Positions 28,764 to 38,250 are shown, numbered from the stretch's first letter. The stretch is 64,000 nt of DNA from Acinetobacter ihumii (GCF_900625095.1 NZ_LR130760.1:800417-864416); one strand, 5' to 3'. Made by a program: numbers and translations. Notes: a model not told the origin generated them from the letters alone.

Positions 28764-29654
28764 ATGGACTCTGGAATTATTACAGTTTTTTTACCCCTCG
28801 CACTTGCAATTATTATGGCAGGTTTAGGTTTAGAGTTACGCCTGCAAGATTTTGCTCGCGTTGCTAAACACCCGAAAGCCGTACTTGTCGCACTCTTTTG
28901 CCAATTGGTAATCTTGGTCGGCATTGCATTTTTAATCTGTAAATTCTTCGCACTTCCCCCTGTTTTAGCTGTAGGTGTCATGCTTTTAGCGGCTTCACCG
29001 GGAGGACCCACTGCAAATTTATTTAGCTATTTGTATAAAGGCGATATTGCGCTGAATATCACTTTAACCGCCATTAATTCCGTAATTGCGGCATTTACCC
29101 TCCCCCTTATCGTAAATTTCGCGATTCAACACTTTATGAATGATGGTCAGCAGATTGGTCTTCAGTTTTCTAAAGTCATTCAAGTTTTCTTAATTATTAT
29201 TGTTCCCGTGACTTTGGGTATGTTAATCCGACATTTCTTACCGACTGTTGCTGACAAATTACATAAACCGGTTCGAAGCTTTGCCGTGATCTTTCTGGTT
29301 CTCATTATTATAGGTGCTGTTGCAAAAGAACGTCACAATATTCTTGAATATATTACTCAAGTCGGTCTAGCAACCTCATTATTCTGTATCTGTAGTTTAC
29401 TGATTGGCTATTTTGTACCACGATTTTTTGGAATTAATAGCACTCAGGCACGCGCCTGTGCCTTTGAAATTGGGATTCATAATAGCACTTTAGCCATGAC
29501 CATCGCCCTCACCATCATGGCAAGTAGTGCAATGGCAATGCCAGCCGCAGTCTACTCTATCTTTATGTATATATTTGCGGCATTGTTTGGAACCTTACTA
29601 AATCGTTATGATGCTGAGCGCTCCAAAGCAGAGTTACTAATAGAAAATGATTAA
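28764..29654 (+). CDS. Bile acid:sodium symporter (BASS) family transporter
   Basis: Inner-membrane protein of 296 residues with about nine or ten hydrophobic helices. The SBF family signature is seen: LALAIIMAGLGLELR near the start, LLAASPGGPTANLFSYL (about 74-90) and the second crossing region AFEIGIHNSTLAMTIALTIM (about 233-252). Members move organic acids with sodium; the substrate is unlikely to be bile acid in this organism and remains open. No operon partner is evident. Confidence 0.85.
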   Translation: MDSGIITVFLPLALAIIMAGLGLELRLQDFARVAKHPKAVLVALFCQLVILVGIAFLICKFFALPPVLAVGVMLLAASPGGPTANLFSYLYKGDIALNITLTAINSVIAAFTLPLIVNFAIQHFMNDGQQIGLQFSKVIQVFLIIIVPVTLGMLIRHFLPTVADKLHKPVRSFAVIFLVLIIIGAVAKERHNILEYITQVGLATSLFCICSLLIGYFVPRFFGINSTQARACAFEIGIHNSTLAMTIALTIMASSAMAMPAAVYSIFMYIFAALFGTLLNRYDAERSKAELLIEND

Positions 29655-29757
29655 CATAGATACTTTCGGTTCACCGAGCGATGAATCGAAATTATTGCTC
29701 GATGAATCCTTTTATCCGTTACAATAGTGGTTTATATCAATTTTAGGTTTTATATCC

Positions 29758-30654
29758 GTGAAGTGGTTACAAATACACATTACTGTCGATCAAGCGCAAG
29801 TTGATTTTACTGAAACACTATTGATGTCTTTAGGTGCCGTCAGTGTAACTTTAGATGATGCTGAAGATCAGGCATTGCTTGAACCGCTTCCCGGTGAAAC
29901 TCCACTGTGGAACAAAGTCATTGTGACTGGTATTTATCAGGAAGATGAACAAGAAGCAATCGATGTGGAAAAACTTGAAGACTTTTTAAAAGAGCAACTT
30001 CCTGATGCACCGATTCGCCATGAACAACTTGAAGATCAAGTCTGGGAACGCGCATGGATGGATTATTATGAACCTATTCAAATTTCTGAAAAATTCTGGA
30101 TTGTTCCCGAATGGCTGGAAGCACCAGAAGCCGATGCAGTCAACATCAAACTGGATCCAGGACTAGCTTTTGGTACAGGGAATCATGCCAGTACTTTTCT
30201 TTGCTTACAGTGGCTAGGTCAGACCGATCTTAAAGATAAAATCGTGATTGACTATGGCTGTGGTTCAGGCATTTTAGGTGTTGCTGCCCTCTTGCTAGGT
30301 GCTAGAAAAGTTTATGCGACAGATATTGATCCTCAGGCTGTTTTAGCAACTAAGCAAAATGCTGAATTAAACGGCGTTCAAGATCGTCTTTTTGTCGGAT
30401 TGCCTGAAGAATTTAATGCTGAATTTAAATCACAAAAAGCCGATGTATTGGTTGCCAATATTTTAGCTGCGCCATTAATGGCACTTGCGCCAGAGTTCGC
30501 AACTTTACTCAAGACTGAGGGCGAGTTCGCACTTGCAGGTGTGATTGAAGAGCAAGTTGCTGATGTTACTGGTGTTTATTCTGAATTTTTTGATATAGTA
30601 GCCATTGAGAAACGCGAAGAAAACTGGTGTCGTATATCAGGGAAGCGTCAATAA
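29758..30654 (+). CDS. prmA: Ribosomal protein L11 methyltransferase
   Basis: Trimethylates lysines and the N-terminus of ribosomal protein L11 using SAM. 298 residues, starting at a GTG (MKWLQIHI). N-terminal substrate-recognition domain, then [12 protein letters not shown] (about 136-147), SAM motif [18 protein letters not shown] (about 164-181) and the [14 protein letters not shown] motif. The gene upstream ends 100 bases before, so it is likely first in a unit with the DUF3426 gene. Confidence 0.95.
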   Translation: MKWLQIHITVDQAQVDFTETLLMSLGAVSVTLDDAEDQALLEPLPGETPLWNKVIVTGIYQEDEQEAIDVEKLEDFLKEQLPDAPIRHEQLEDQVWERAWMDYYEPIQISEKFWIVPEWLEAPEADAVNIKLDPGLAFGTGNHASTFLCLQWLGQTDLKDKIVIDYGCGSGILGVAALLLGARKVYATDIDPQAVLATKQNAELNGVQDRLFVGLPEEFNAEFKSQKADVLVANILAAPLMALAPEFATLLKTEGEFALAGVIEEQVADVTGVYSEFFDIVAIEKREENWCRISGKRQ

Positions 30655-30678
30655 CAATTAAACGTAGATTTAAATACT

Positions 30679-31527
30679 ATGAGCGAAAAACAAACCCGCT
30701 GCCCGAAATGTTTGACCCTATACAAAGTCTCTATGACTCAGTTGACTGTCGCTCAGGGTATGGTTTGTTGTCCTAAATGTGATTTAAATTTTAATGCATT
30801 GTCTAATTTATTTAGCAATGACGAGCCCGTAAATGTAAGCAGTACACAGTCTTCTTTATTGGCAAGCACCAATGTTCAGTACAATGAACATAATCTATTA
30901 GATATTTTTAATCGTAGAATTGAAAACTCTAATATCGACTTACTTACTTATCTCAACAACCTAAATTATTTCCAGCACGATGCTGTCAATAATTTTCCAC
31001 AATTAAATTTGGCAGAAATTAATAAAGAGGCTGTCTATACATCAGGCAATTCAGTTCGACATAGCTGGACATATTATTTTATTTGGGGAATCCTCAATAC
31101 TCTGCTGTTATTGATTTTTATTTTCCAGATTTTATGGTTTAACCCTAAAATGATGCACAGTAGCCCTGTTTTAAGCTCTCTGTTTAATCATGCTTGTAGT
31201 GTCGTGAGTTGTAAAAAGCTGGAAGAAAAATATACCTTTCTCACCATCAATAAAGTCAAGGTGACTGCAATTGAGCGTGATAAGACTCAATTTTCTGGCA
31301 TATTGCTGAATTACCATGACAGCAGCCTAGAGCTTCCGCGATTAAAGTTGACTCTTAAAAACAAGTATGAAAATAAAGAAATTATTTTAATGCCACAAGA
31401 TTACTTGGTAAAAAGTTTAAGTGGTATCCAGCGTATTCCGAAAGATAGCCCTTATAAGTTTGAATTTAGCATCAATCAATCCCGAAAAAGCTTTGATGAC
31501 TATACTTTAGAAATAGTCCAGCCCTAA
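30679..31527 (+). CDS. Zinc-ribbon and DUF3426 domain membrane protein
   Basis: 282 residues. The N-terminal MJ0042-type zinc ribbon has two CPKC pairs (residues 8-11 and about 32-35), then an Asn/Ser-rich linker, one transmembrane helix (about 130-150) and a C-terminal DUF3426 periplasmic domain with CSVVSC. The function is unknown. It lies between prmA and fis, the position usual for this group. Confidence 0.85.
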   Translation: MSEKQTRCPKCLTLYKVSMTQLTVAQGMVCCPKCDLNFNALSNLFSNDEPVNVSSTQSSLLASTNVQYNEHNLLDIFNRRIENSNIDLLTYLNNLNYFQHDAVNNFPQLNLAEINKEAVYTSGNSVRHSWTYYFIWGILNTLLLLIFIFQILWFNPKMMHSSPVLSSLFNHACSVVSCKKLEEKYTFLTINKVKVTAIERDKTQFSGILLNYHDSSLELPRLKLTLKNKYENKEIILMPQDYLVKSLSGIQRIPKDSPYKFEFSINQSRKSFDDYTLEIVQP

Positions 31528-31593
31528 ACACTAAAAAAAACATAAAAAAAATGAAAAAAATTGCAGTTAATTTGCTCATTTTTTCTTAGACAA

Positions 31594-31602
31594 TGGTATC
31601 AT
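31594..31602 (+). promoter_or_regulatory. Extended -10 promoter with upstream A-tracts
   Basis: TGGTATCAT at 31594-31602, with long A-tracts between 31532 and 31562 resembling an UP element. The -35 is poor (TTGCTC at 31572, spacer 19). It should start transcription near 31608. Confidence 0.5.
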
Positions 31603-31606
31603 ACGC

Positions 31607-31713
31607 GCCACGAAAGCTTGACCCTACAACATCTTCGGATTTATCCACAACAATTACTGTCGTCATGTGTGCTTTATCTAGTGATAGTGCATTGCGTGGC
31701 TTTTTTGTTTTTG
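31607..31713 (+). ncRNA. Candidate small RNA or attenuator upstream of fis
   Basis: The predicted 5' end GCCACG (31607-31612) pairs with CGTGGC (31695-31700), which is followed directly by TTTTTTGTTTTT. The pairing continues imperfectly inside (AA/TT, GC/GC), and an inner hairpin TTATC-TAGT-GATAG sits at about 31675-31688. A start-to-end stem right before a T run is what a short terminated RNA or an attenuator for fis would show. Evidence is by eye only. Confidence 0.35.
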
Positions 31714-31803
31714 AATCTAGGTTGTAACAAATATTAAACTATTGTTACGCTTATTTTTCGCACAATATACAGAGTTGTGGCAAGCTGTTGTTTCCATGTT
31801 TTA

Positions 31804-31835
31804 GAACCTCTGTTTTAGGATCTAAAACGGGGTTC
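31804..31835 (+). promoter_or_regulatory. Long hairpin in the fis leader
   Basis: GAACCTCTGTTTTAG, loop GAT, CTAAAACGGGGTTC: 14 pairs (one G-T) with a single bulged T. No T run follows, and the fis start is 65 bases downstream. Confidence 0.5.
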
Positions 31836-31899
31836 ATTATTTAGACCACATTTACATACTGCTTTACCCAAGCGGTATATGATTTTCGGATTAACTCGC

Positions 31900-32169
31900 A
31901 TGAATAGCAAATCTCCTATTTTTACTGCACAATCTGATGTTGCTCTTCGCATCCATGTGGATCGCGCAGTTCGCCATTATTTTGCACAATTGCAAGGTGA
32001 GCAACCATCACAAGTTTATGACATGGTGCTAGCAGAAATGGAGAAACCTCTTTTATCTGTCGTTTTAGAATATACCCGTGGTAATCAAACTCGTGCTGCG
32101 GAGATTCTAGGGCTAAACCGTGGTACTTTACGCAAAAAGTTAAAAGCTCACGGCTTAATGAGTGAATAA
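31900..32169 (+). CDS. fis: DNA-binding protein Fis
   Basis: Nucleoid-associated regulator that bends DNA, active in fast growth. 89 residues from the ATG at 31900; an ATG at 31879 would add seven residues, and neither has a strong Shine-Dalgarno sequence. The C-terminal helix-turn-helix ([20 protein letters not shown], about 64-83) is that of the Fis family. It precedes purH with only a terminator between. A structured leader lies upstream. Confidence 0.93.
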   Translation: MNSKSPIFTAQSDVALRIHVDRAVRHYFAQLQGEQPSQVYDMVLAEMEKPLLSVVLEYTRGNQTRAAEILGLNRGTLRKKLKAHGLMSE

Positions 32170-32174
32170 ATGAT

Positions 32175-32204
32175 AAAATGCTCACGTCCTGTGGGCATTT
32201 TTTA
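32175..32204 (+). terminator. Terminator of fis
   Basis: AAAATGC-t-CAC / GTG-g-GCATTTT stem, 5-nt loop, then T residues. Confidence 0.85.
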
Positions 32205-32248
32205 TGCCTATTTGTTTTAATCTGTAAACTAAAACCGTTGATTTAATC

Positions 32249-33823
32249 ATGACTATTAAACGTGCTTTAATTTCTGTTTCTGACAAAACAGGAATTGTGG
32301 AATTTGCTCAAAATCTTGCAGCTTTAGGGGTAGAAATTCTCTCTACTGGCGGTACATATAAGTTGCTTAAAGACAACAACATTGCTGTCGTAGAAGTTTC
32401 TGAACATACAGGCTTTCCTGAAATGATGGATGGTCGCGTGAAAACCTTACATCCTAAAATTCATGGTGGTATTTTGGCTCGTCGTGGTTTAGACGAAGCT
32501 GTGATGCAAGAACATCATATTGATCCGATCGATTTGGTGGTCGTCAACTTATATCCTTTTGCGGCAACCGTTGCAAAACCAAACTGCTCTTTGGCTGATG
32601 CGATTGAAAATATTGATATCGGTGGGCCAACCATGGTGCGCGCAGCAGCGAAAAACCATGCATCTGTAGGTATTGTCGTCAATGCGAGTGACTACGATAC
32701 GATTATTGATGAACTTAAAACCTCTGCGGCACTTTCTTATGCAACACGTTTTGACTTGGCAGTAAAAGCCTTTGAACATACAGCTCAATATGATGGCATG
32801 ATTGCCTCTTATTTGGGTGCGCGTGTAGGCAAAGCGGAAGGCGAAGCAGATTTATTCCCACGTACCTTTAATACTCAATTGGTGAAAGCTCAAGACTTAC
32901 GTTACGGCGAAAACCCACATCAGTCTGCTGCATTCTATGTTGATCCTGCTGCCAAAGAAGCATCTGTTTCAACTGCAAAACAGCTTCAAGGCAAAGAACT
33001 GTCTTATAACAATATTGCGGATACCGATGCAGCGCTTGAATGTGTAAAATCATTCGCTAAACCTGCTTGTGTAATCGTCAAGCATGCGAATCCGTGTGGT
33101 GTTGCAGTGTCATTAGATGGCATTAAAGCAGCTTATGATCTTGCTTATGCAACAGATACAGAATCTGCTTTTGGTGGCATCATTGCATTTAACCGTGAGT
33201 TAGATGTCGAAACTGCGCAAGCCATTGTGGATCGTCAATTTGTTGAAGTGATTATTGCGCCAAGTATTGCAGACGGCGTACTTGAAGTGACTGGTGCGAA
33301 AAAGAATGTCCGTGTGATGGTGTGCGGCGAACTACCTGCCATTGATGAACGTACTCCACAATTAGACTATAAACGCGTGAATGGTGGTTTATTGGTACAA
33401 GATCAGGATTTAGGCATGATTAAAGCCGCTGATCTGAAAGTTGTGACTGAACGTGCGCCAACCGAACAAGAAATTGATGATTTGATTTTTGCTTGGAAAG
33501 TCGCAAAGTACGTGAAATCAAATGCGATTGTTTATGCAAAAAATCGTCAAACCATTGGTGTAGGTGCAGGACAAATGAGTCGTGTTAACTCAGCACGTAT
33601 TGCTGCAATTAAAGCAGAACATGCTGGACTGGTGGTTGAAGGTGCGGTTATGGCATCTGATGCTTTCTTCCCATTCCGTGATGGGATTGATAATGCAGCC
33701 AAAGCAGGCATTAAATGTATCATCCAGCCGGGCGGTTCGATGCGTGATGAAGAAGTGATTGCAGCAGCCAATGAACATGGTATTGCCATGGTCTTTACTG
33801 GTATGCGTCATTTCCGTCATTAA
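32249..33823 (+). CDS. purH: Bifunctional AICAR formyltransferase/IMP cyclohydrolase
   Basis: Catalyses the last two steps of IMP synthesis. 524 residues. The N-terminal methylglyoxal-synthase-like IMP cyclohydrolase domain (about 1-145) has [12 protein letters not shown] and [15 protein letters not shown]; the formyltransferase domain contains [15 protein letters not shown] and the catalytic KHANPCG (about 276-282). It is followed by purD with a 134-base gap holding a structured RNA element. Confidence 0.97.
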   Translation: MTIKRALISVSDKTGIVEFAQNLAALGVEILSTGGTYKLLKDNNIAVVEVSEHTGFPEMMDGRVKTLHPKIHGGILARRGLDEAVMQEHHIDPIDLVVVNLYPFAATVAKPNCSLADAIENIDIGGPTMVRAAAKNHASVGIVVNASDYDTIIDELKTSAALSYATRFDLAVKAFEHTAQYDGMIASYLGARVGKAEGEADLFPRTFNTQLVKAQDLRYGENPHQSAAFYVDPAAKEASVSTAKQLQGKELSYNNIADTDAALECVKSFAKPACVIVKHANPCGVAVSLDGIKAAYDLAYATDTESAFGGIIAFNRELDVETAQAIVDRQFVEVIIAPSIADGVLEVTGAKKNVRVMVCGELPAIDERTPQLDYKRVNGGLLVQDQDLGMIKAADLKVVTERAPTEQEIDDLIFAWKVAKYVKSNAIVYAKNRQTIGVGAGQMSRVNSARIAAIKAEHAGLVVEGAVMASDAFFPFRDGIDNAAKAGIKCIIQPGGSMRDEEVIAAANEHGIAMVFTGMRHFRH

Positions 33824-33863
33824 TTTGACTGATTTTAAAGTATAAGAAATTTATTTTAGCTTT

Positions 33864-33933
33864 AAGCTGATCGCCCTCTTCTTTTGAAGAGGGTCTTCTA
33901 CATCAAGAATCGTGTAAAAGTCAGGATCAGCTT
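33864..33933 (+). promoter_or_regulatory. Three-helix RNA element between purH and purD
   Basis: AAGCTGATC (33864-33872) pairs with GATCAGCTT (33925-33933) as a closing stem of nine pairs. Inside are a GC-rich hairpin CCCTCTTC-TTTT-GAAGAGGG (33874-33893) and a weaker TCTT/AAGA hairpin. It ends 24 bases before the purD start. There is no T run after the closing stem, so it is not a plain terminator. Confidence 0.45.
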
Positions 33934-33957
33934 ATGGATTCATGGAGTATGAACCCA

Positions 33958-35244
33958 ATGAATATTCTTGTTTTAGGTAGTGGTGGTCGTGAACACGCAC
34001 TTGCTTGGAAAATTGCGCAAGATGCTAAAGTCAGCAAAGTTTTTGTGGCTCCAGGTAATGCAGGTACAGCCACAGAAGATAAATGCGAAAATGTTCAAAT
34101 CGACATCTTAAATAATCCAGAAATTATCAATTTTGCCAAAAACAATCATGTTGATTTGATTATTGTAGGACCAGAAGCACCATTGGTGAATGGTGTTGTT
34201 GATGCAGCGCGTTTGGCAGGTTTAAAAATCTGGGGACCAACTCAGTATGCAGCACAACTTGAAGGTTCAAAAGCATTTGCCAAAGACTTTCTGAAAAAGC
34301 ACAACATTCCAACTGCTTTTTATGACGTATTTACTGAAGTTGAACCAGCAAAAGACTATATCAAAAAGCATGGTGCACCGATTGTCATCAAGGCAGATGG
34401 TCTTGCAGCAGGTAAAGGTGTGATTGTTGCGATGAGCAATGACGAAGCATATGCTGCGATTGATGACATGTTGGCTGGAAACAAATTCGGTGATGCAGGT
34501 TCGCGTGTAGTGATTGAACAATTTCTTGCAGGTGAAGAAGCTTCATTTATTTGCATGATTGATGGTCAAAACATTTTACCAATGGCGACTTCGCAAGATC
34601 ACAAACGTATTTTTGAAGGTGATCAAGGGCCAAATACAGGGGGTATGGGGGCTTACTCTCCTGCTCCTGTGGTGACTTCAGATGTATTTGATCGTGTGAT
34701 GGCTGAAATCATGCGCCCAACGGTTGAAGGTATGGCACGTGATGGTCACATCTATACAGGTTTCCTGTACGCGGGTTTAATGATTGATGATGAAGGTCAA
34801 CCACGTGTGATTGAATTTAACTGTCGTTTTGGCGACCCTGAAACTCAACCGATCATGATGCGTTTAAAATCATCTTTGGTTGATCTGGTTGAAGCTGGCA
34901 TTGCAGGCCAACTTCCTGCCCAAGCAGAATGGGATGAACGTAAATCGATTGGTGTGGTACTTGCTGCTGAAGGTTATCCTGAAACAGTTCGTAAAGGCGA
35001 TGTGATTTCAGGTTTAGGTCAATCTCCGGAAGGTACAAAAATTTTCCACGCCGGAACTGCCATGAAAGATGATGGTCATGTTGTCACCGCAGGGGGGCGC
35101 GTTCTTTGTGTCACTGCTTTAGGTGACAGTGTTCTTGAAGCTCAAGTCAATGCGTTAGAAGTCTGTGGTCAGGTGACTTTTGCTGGTATGCAATATCGCA
35201 ATGACATCGGTTATCGGGCGATTGCACGCGAACAAGCCAAGTAA
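33958..35244 (+). CDS. purD: Phosphoribosylamine-glycine ligase (GAR synthetase)
   Basis: ATP-grasp enzyme joining phosphoribosylamine and glycine in purine synthesis. The frame opens at 33934, but the ATG at 33958 gives the canonical MNILVLGSGGREHALAW start and 428 residues (E. coli 429), with GGAG ten bases upstream. ATP-grasp region around 100-320 (KADGLAAGKGVIVA; GFLYAGLMI; NCRFGDPETQPIMMRL). It shares a pathway with purH. Confidence 0.96.
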   Translation: MNILVLGSGGREHALAWKIAQDAKVSKVFVAPGNAGTATEDKCENVQIDILNNPEIINFAKNNHVDLIIVGPEAPLVNGVVDAARLAGLKIWGPTQYAAQLEGSKAFAKDFLKKHNIPTAFYDVFTEVEPAKDYIKKHGAPIVIKADGLAAGKGVIVAMSNDEAYAAIDDMLAGNKFGDAGSRVVIEQFLAGEEASFICMIDGQNILPMATSQDHKRIFEGDQGPNTGGMGAYSPAPVVTSDVFDRVMAEIMRPTVEGMARDGHIYTGFLYAGLMIDDEGQPRVIEFNCRFGDPETQPIMMRLKSSLVDLVEAGIAGQLPAQAEWDERKSIGVVLAAEGYPETVRKGDVISGLGQSPEGTKIFHAGTAMKDDGHVVTAGGRVLCVTALGDSVLEAQVNALEVCGQVTFAGMQYRNDIGYRAIAREQAK

Positions 35245-35273
35245 TTCTTTTCTTTTTATAATTCTTCTTTTTG

Positions 35274-35304
35274 GCTCTCTTTAATTCATTAAGGAGAGCT
35301 TTTT
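35274..35304 (+). terminator. Terminator of purD
   Basis: GCTCTC-t-TTAA / TTAA-g-GAGAGC stem with T residues after it. Confidence 0.8.
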
Positions 35305-35418
35305 AATATAACATTTCCTTGCATTAAATTTACTCAATATTCTGCAATTTCATCACTATTCATATACTTTAACTTAATAAACATATCAGAAATTGTGCGT
35401 GAATTCCCCTTTTTCTTT

Positions 35419-35446
35419 TTGACATATATTAAGATATCTTTATACT
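35419..35446 (+). promoter_or_regulatory. Promoter of the met transporter genes
   Basis: TTGACA and TATACT separated by 16 bases, about 115 bases before metQ. The dyad TGTGCTT-N7-AAGCACA lies just downstream and may be an operator or a leader hairpin. Confidence 0.7.
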
Positions 35447-35562
35447 CACTTTTTTTGATTTAAAAACATTTTTTGTGCTTAAATTTCAAGCACAGTCAAC
35501 CCCTTATTTGGCTTACTCTTTTATTTTGATTGAGCCTGAAGATTGATCAGGAACTTAAAGCA

Positions 35563-36432
35563 ATGAAAAAACTGTTAAGTGTTTTTTTAAGTATTGCAGT
35601 CGTTGTTTTAGCAGCATGCTCTAAACAACCTGAAGAGAACAAAGCTACGGCATCCGCAGATGTTTTGCATAAAATTACGCTTGCCTCTAGCGGTTCAGAT
35701 ACAGATATTTGGCGTTTTATTGCAAAAATGCCAGAAACTCAAAAAGCCGGTATTGAACTTGATGTAAAAAACTTCACCGACTATGTTTCAATGAATACAG
35801 CGGTTGCCAATAAAGAAATTGATGTCAACGCTTTTCAGTCTTACGCTTATCTGGTTGCATTTAACGCAGGCAATAAAGATAAAATTGCTCCACTTGCAAC
35901 CACTTATCTTGAGCCTATGGGTATTTACTCAGACAAAATCAAGAAGATTGAAGAATTTGCAAATGGTGCAACTATTGCTGTTCCAAATGATCCAGCCAAT
36001 GAAGCACGTGCACTATTACTTTTACAAACTGCTGGTTTAATCAAACTTAAACCTGATTTTGATGTTGCAAAAGGTTCTCCAGCCGACATTATCGAAAATC
36101 CAAAGAAATTGGTCATTAAAGAAGTACCAATGGCAACTTCTGTCCGTGTAAAAAGCGAAGTTGATGCGATTGTACTGGGCAATGTTTTGGCAATGGAAGG
36201 CGGTCTAAACGTACTGAAAGATTCAGTTTTCCATGAGCCAGTAGATCAATCGACCAAAATGAATGTTAACGTTTTGGCCGTTGCTGAAGGCCGTCAGAAT
36301 GATCCTGAGTTATTAAAGCTTAAAGAGTTGTATCACTCAGAGCCAGTAAAGCAATTTATTCAGGAAAAGTTTCAAGGTACAAAAGTTGATGTGAATGAAC
36401 CAATCAACTACCTTACTGGCGAAAAACAGTAA
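35563..36432 (+). CDS. metQ: Methionine ABC transporter substrate-binding lipoprotein
   Basis: NLPA-family lipoprotein that captures methionine for MetNI. Start at the ATG at 35563 (289 residues): lysine-rich signal, lipobox LAAC with Cys19 lipidated. Family landmarks: DVNAFQSYAYLV, GATIAVPNDPANEARALLLLQ and a C-terminal KFQG segment. First in metQ-metN-metI, unlike the E. coli order metN-metI-metQ, and separated from metN by a strong terminator, which should leave MetQ in excess over the membrane parts. Confidence 0.93.
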   Translation: MKKLLSVFLSIAVVVLAACSKQPEENKATASADVLHKITLASSGSDTDIWRFIAKMPETQKAGIELDVKNFTDYVSMNTAVANKEIDVNAFQSYAYLVAFNAGNKDKIAPLATTYLEPMGIYSDKIKKIEEFANGATIAVPNDPANEARALLLLQTAGLIKLKPDFDVAKGSPADIIENPKKLVIKEVPMATSVRVKSEVDAIVLGNVLAMEGGLNVLKDSVFHEPVDQSTKMNVNVLAVAEGRQNDPELLKLKELYHSEPVKQFIQEKFQGTKVDVNEPINYLTGEKQ

Positions 36433-36450
36433 TATAATACCTCTCACTCA

Positions 36451-36485
36451 AACAGGCACACACTGTTGCCTGTTTTTCTTTTTTT
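36451..36485 (+). terminator. Intercistronic terminator between metQ and metN
   Basis: AACAGGC/GCCTGTT stem, 10-nt loop, and a long T-rich tail. It lies inside the metQ-metN-metI unit and probably lowers read-through to the ATPase and permease genes. Confidence 0.85.
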
Positions 36486-36500
36486 AGCACTCAAGATCAC

Positions 36501-37526
36501 ATGATTGAATTTAAGAATATCTCCAAGTTCTATACACAAAATGGGCAAACCATTCCAGCACTGGATCAGATTAATCTGACTATTCCTGCTGGCAGTATTT
36601 TCGGAATTATCGGCTATAGTGGCGCAGGAAAAAGTACACTGGTACGGCTGATTAATTTACTGGAACGTCCTAGTGAAGGTCAGGTCATCGTGAATCAAAA
36701 AGAGATGACCAGCTTGAGTGCTAAAGATCTACGCGTAGAACGTACTCATATTGGGATGATTTTCCAGCACTTTAATTTATTGCAAACCAAAACTGTGGCA
36801 GAAAATATTGAAATGCCGCTGGTTTTACTCGGCATTGATAAAGCCAAACGTCAAGCTCGTTTAGAAGAATTACTTGATTTTATTGATTTAAAACATAAAA
36901 GAAATGCATATCCCGATGAGTTATCTGGTGGACAAAAACAACGTGTCGGCATTGCACGTGCTCTTGCCAATCACCCTAAGATTTTACTGTGTGATGAAGC
37001 AACCTCAGCACTTGATCCACAAACCACCAAATCGGTTTTAGATTTATTGAAAAAAATTAATGATGATCAAGGGATTACCATTGTCATCGTCACTCATGAA
37101 ATGGATGTGATTGAACGTATCTGTGATGAGGTCGCGGTTATGGAAGCAGGTAAAGTCATTGAGCATGGCAAAACTGTAGAAATTTTTAGCCACCCACAGC
37201 ATCCGACCACTAAAACCTTTATTCAAACGGTTTTTCAACAGCAACTCCCCCGAAAAATTCTGGATAATTTGCAGAATCAAGGCATGGAAACGATCTATCG
37301 TTTACAATTTTTGGGGCAATCAGCGCATCAACCTGTGATTCAAACGGTTATTCGCGAATTTGATATTGATTTCAATATACTTTTTTCCAACATGACTGAA
37401 ATTAAAGGAACTGTTATTGGGCAAATGTTTGTACAAATTTTAGGACGTGTTGAAACAGTTGCTCAAGCAGTTGATTATATGAAAAAACATGAGGTTCTGA
37501 TTAGTCAAGCGGAGAATGAACGATGA
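36501..37526 (+). CDS. metN: Methionine ABC transporter ATP-binding protein
   Basis: ATPase of the D/L-methionine importer. 341 residues: Walker A GYSGAGKST (about 38-46), Q-loop FQHFN, signature LSGGQKQR (about 140-147), Walker B ILLCDEATSALDP, and the H-loop VTHEM. The C-terminal 70-80 residues form the NIL domain, which binds methionine and inhibits transport when the cell has enough. It overlaps metI by four bases (ATGA). Confidence 0.95.
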   Translation: MIEFKNISKFYTQNGQTIPALDQINLTIPAGSIFGIIGYSGAGKSTLVRLINLLERPSEGQVIVNQKEMTSLSAKDLRVERTHIGMIFQHFNLLQTKTVAENIEMPLVLLGIDKAKRQARLEELLDFIDLKHKRNAYPDELSGGQKQRVGIARALANHPKILLCDEATSALDPQTTKSVLDLLKKINDDQGITIVIVTHEMDVIERICDEVAVMEAGKVIEHGKTVEIFSHPQHPTTKTFIQTVFQQQLPRKILDNLQNQGMETIYRLQFLGQSAHQPVIQTVIREFDIDFNILFSNMTEIKGTVIGQMFVQILGRVETVAQAVDYMKKHEVLISQAENER

Positions 37527-38218
37527 AAGATTTAATTGTTCATTGGTTGACGGTATTGGTCGAACCTTTCTGGACAAGCCCACTGGGTATGGATCAATTT
37601 GTTGATGCCATGCAAGAAACCTTCCAGATGGTGATTCTGTCCTTTATCTTTGGTGGAATCTGGGGACTTATACAGGGAGTAACCTTAGTCCTAACACGTG
37701 ACAAAGGTATTCTGCCAAATAAAGCAATTTATCATGGCTTAAATCCAATCATTAACGCGTTGCGTTCACTGCCCTTTTTCATCCTTGCGATTGCTGTGAT
37801 TCCATTGACCAAATGGATCGTCGGAAGTTCAATTGGTACTTGGGCTGCTATTGTTCCATTAACCATATATATTGGGCCATACATGGGACGTTTAATTGAA
37901 ACATCATTGCTTGAAGTAAATGATGGAATTATCGAATCTGCACAGGCAATGGGTGCTACCCCTTGGCAAATCGTGGTGAAATTTATTTTACCTGAAGCAC
38001 GCAGTTCACTTATATTAAATATGACCACAGCGACTATTAGCCTCATTGGTGCCACTGCGATGGCAGGGGCTGTAGGGGCTGGTGGTATTGGTGATCTTGC
38101 CTACTCCTACGGCTATCAACGTTTTGATAGTAGCGTGATGCTATTAACCGTTCTGGTGCTACTGGTACTTGTTCAACTGGTACAAATGCTGGGCAACTGG
38201 TTATCCCAACTACGTTAA
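37523..38218 (+). CDS. metI: Methionine ABC transporter permease
   Basis: Membrane subunit of the methionine importer, 231 residues with five hydrophobic helices. The coupling-helix EAA-type loop appears in ESAQAMGATPWQIVVKFILPEARSSL (key residues AMGATPWQ-P). The start overlaps the metN stop. A terminator follows. Confidence 0.95.
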   Translation: MKDLIVHWLTVLVEPFWTSPLGMDQFVDAMQETFQMVILSFIFGGIWGLIQGVTLVLTRDKGILPNKAIYHGLNPIINALRSLPFFILAIAVIPLTKWIVGSSIGTWAAIVPLTIYIGPYMGRLIETSLLEVNDGIIESAQAMGATPWQIVVKFILPEARSSLILNMTTATISLIGATAMAGAVGAGGIGDLAYSYGYQRFDSSVMLLTVLVLLVLVQLVQMLGNWLSQLR

Positions 38219-38250
38219 TACTTTTGAATCAATCAATTTTTTAATCAATT

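Larger units (their letters stand above)
31528..31899. other. Structured gene-free region upstream of fis
   Basis: About 370 bases. It opens with A-tracts, followed by an extended -10 promoter (TGgTATCAT, 31594-31602), a candidate RNA ending in a T run (31607-31713), a GTAACAA/TTGTTAC hairpin (31726-31750) and a 14-pair hairpin (31804-31835). No open frame of note. Confidence 0.6.
35245..35562. other. purD-metQ intergenic region
   Basis: About 320 AT-rich bases with the purD terminator (35274-35304), a good promoter for metQ (35419-35446) and an inverted repeat TGTGCTT/AAGCACA (35474-35494) between promoter and gene. No SAM riboswitch core could be recognised. Confidence 0.6.

Noticed and set aside
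29679..29710. Direct repeat CGATGAATC upstream of prmA
   Set aside because: Two nine-base copies 20 bases apart are short and lie in a 100-base gap without further signal.
35447..35562. SAM riboswitch in front of metQ
   Set aside because: The gene is a natural target, but no SAM-I/II core or SAM-type helices could be read; only a TGTGCTT/AAGCACA dyad is there.
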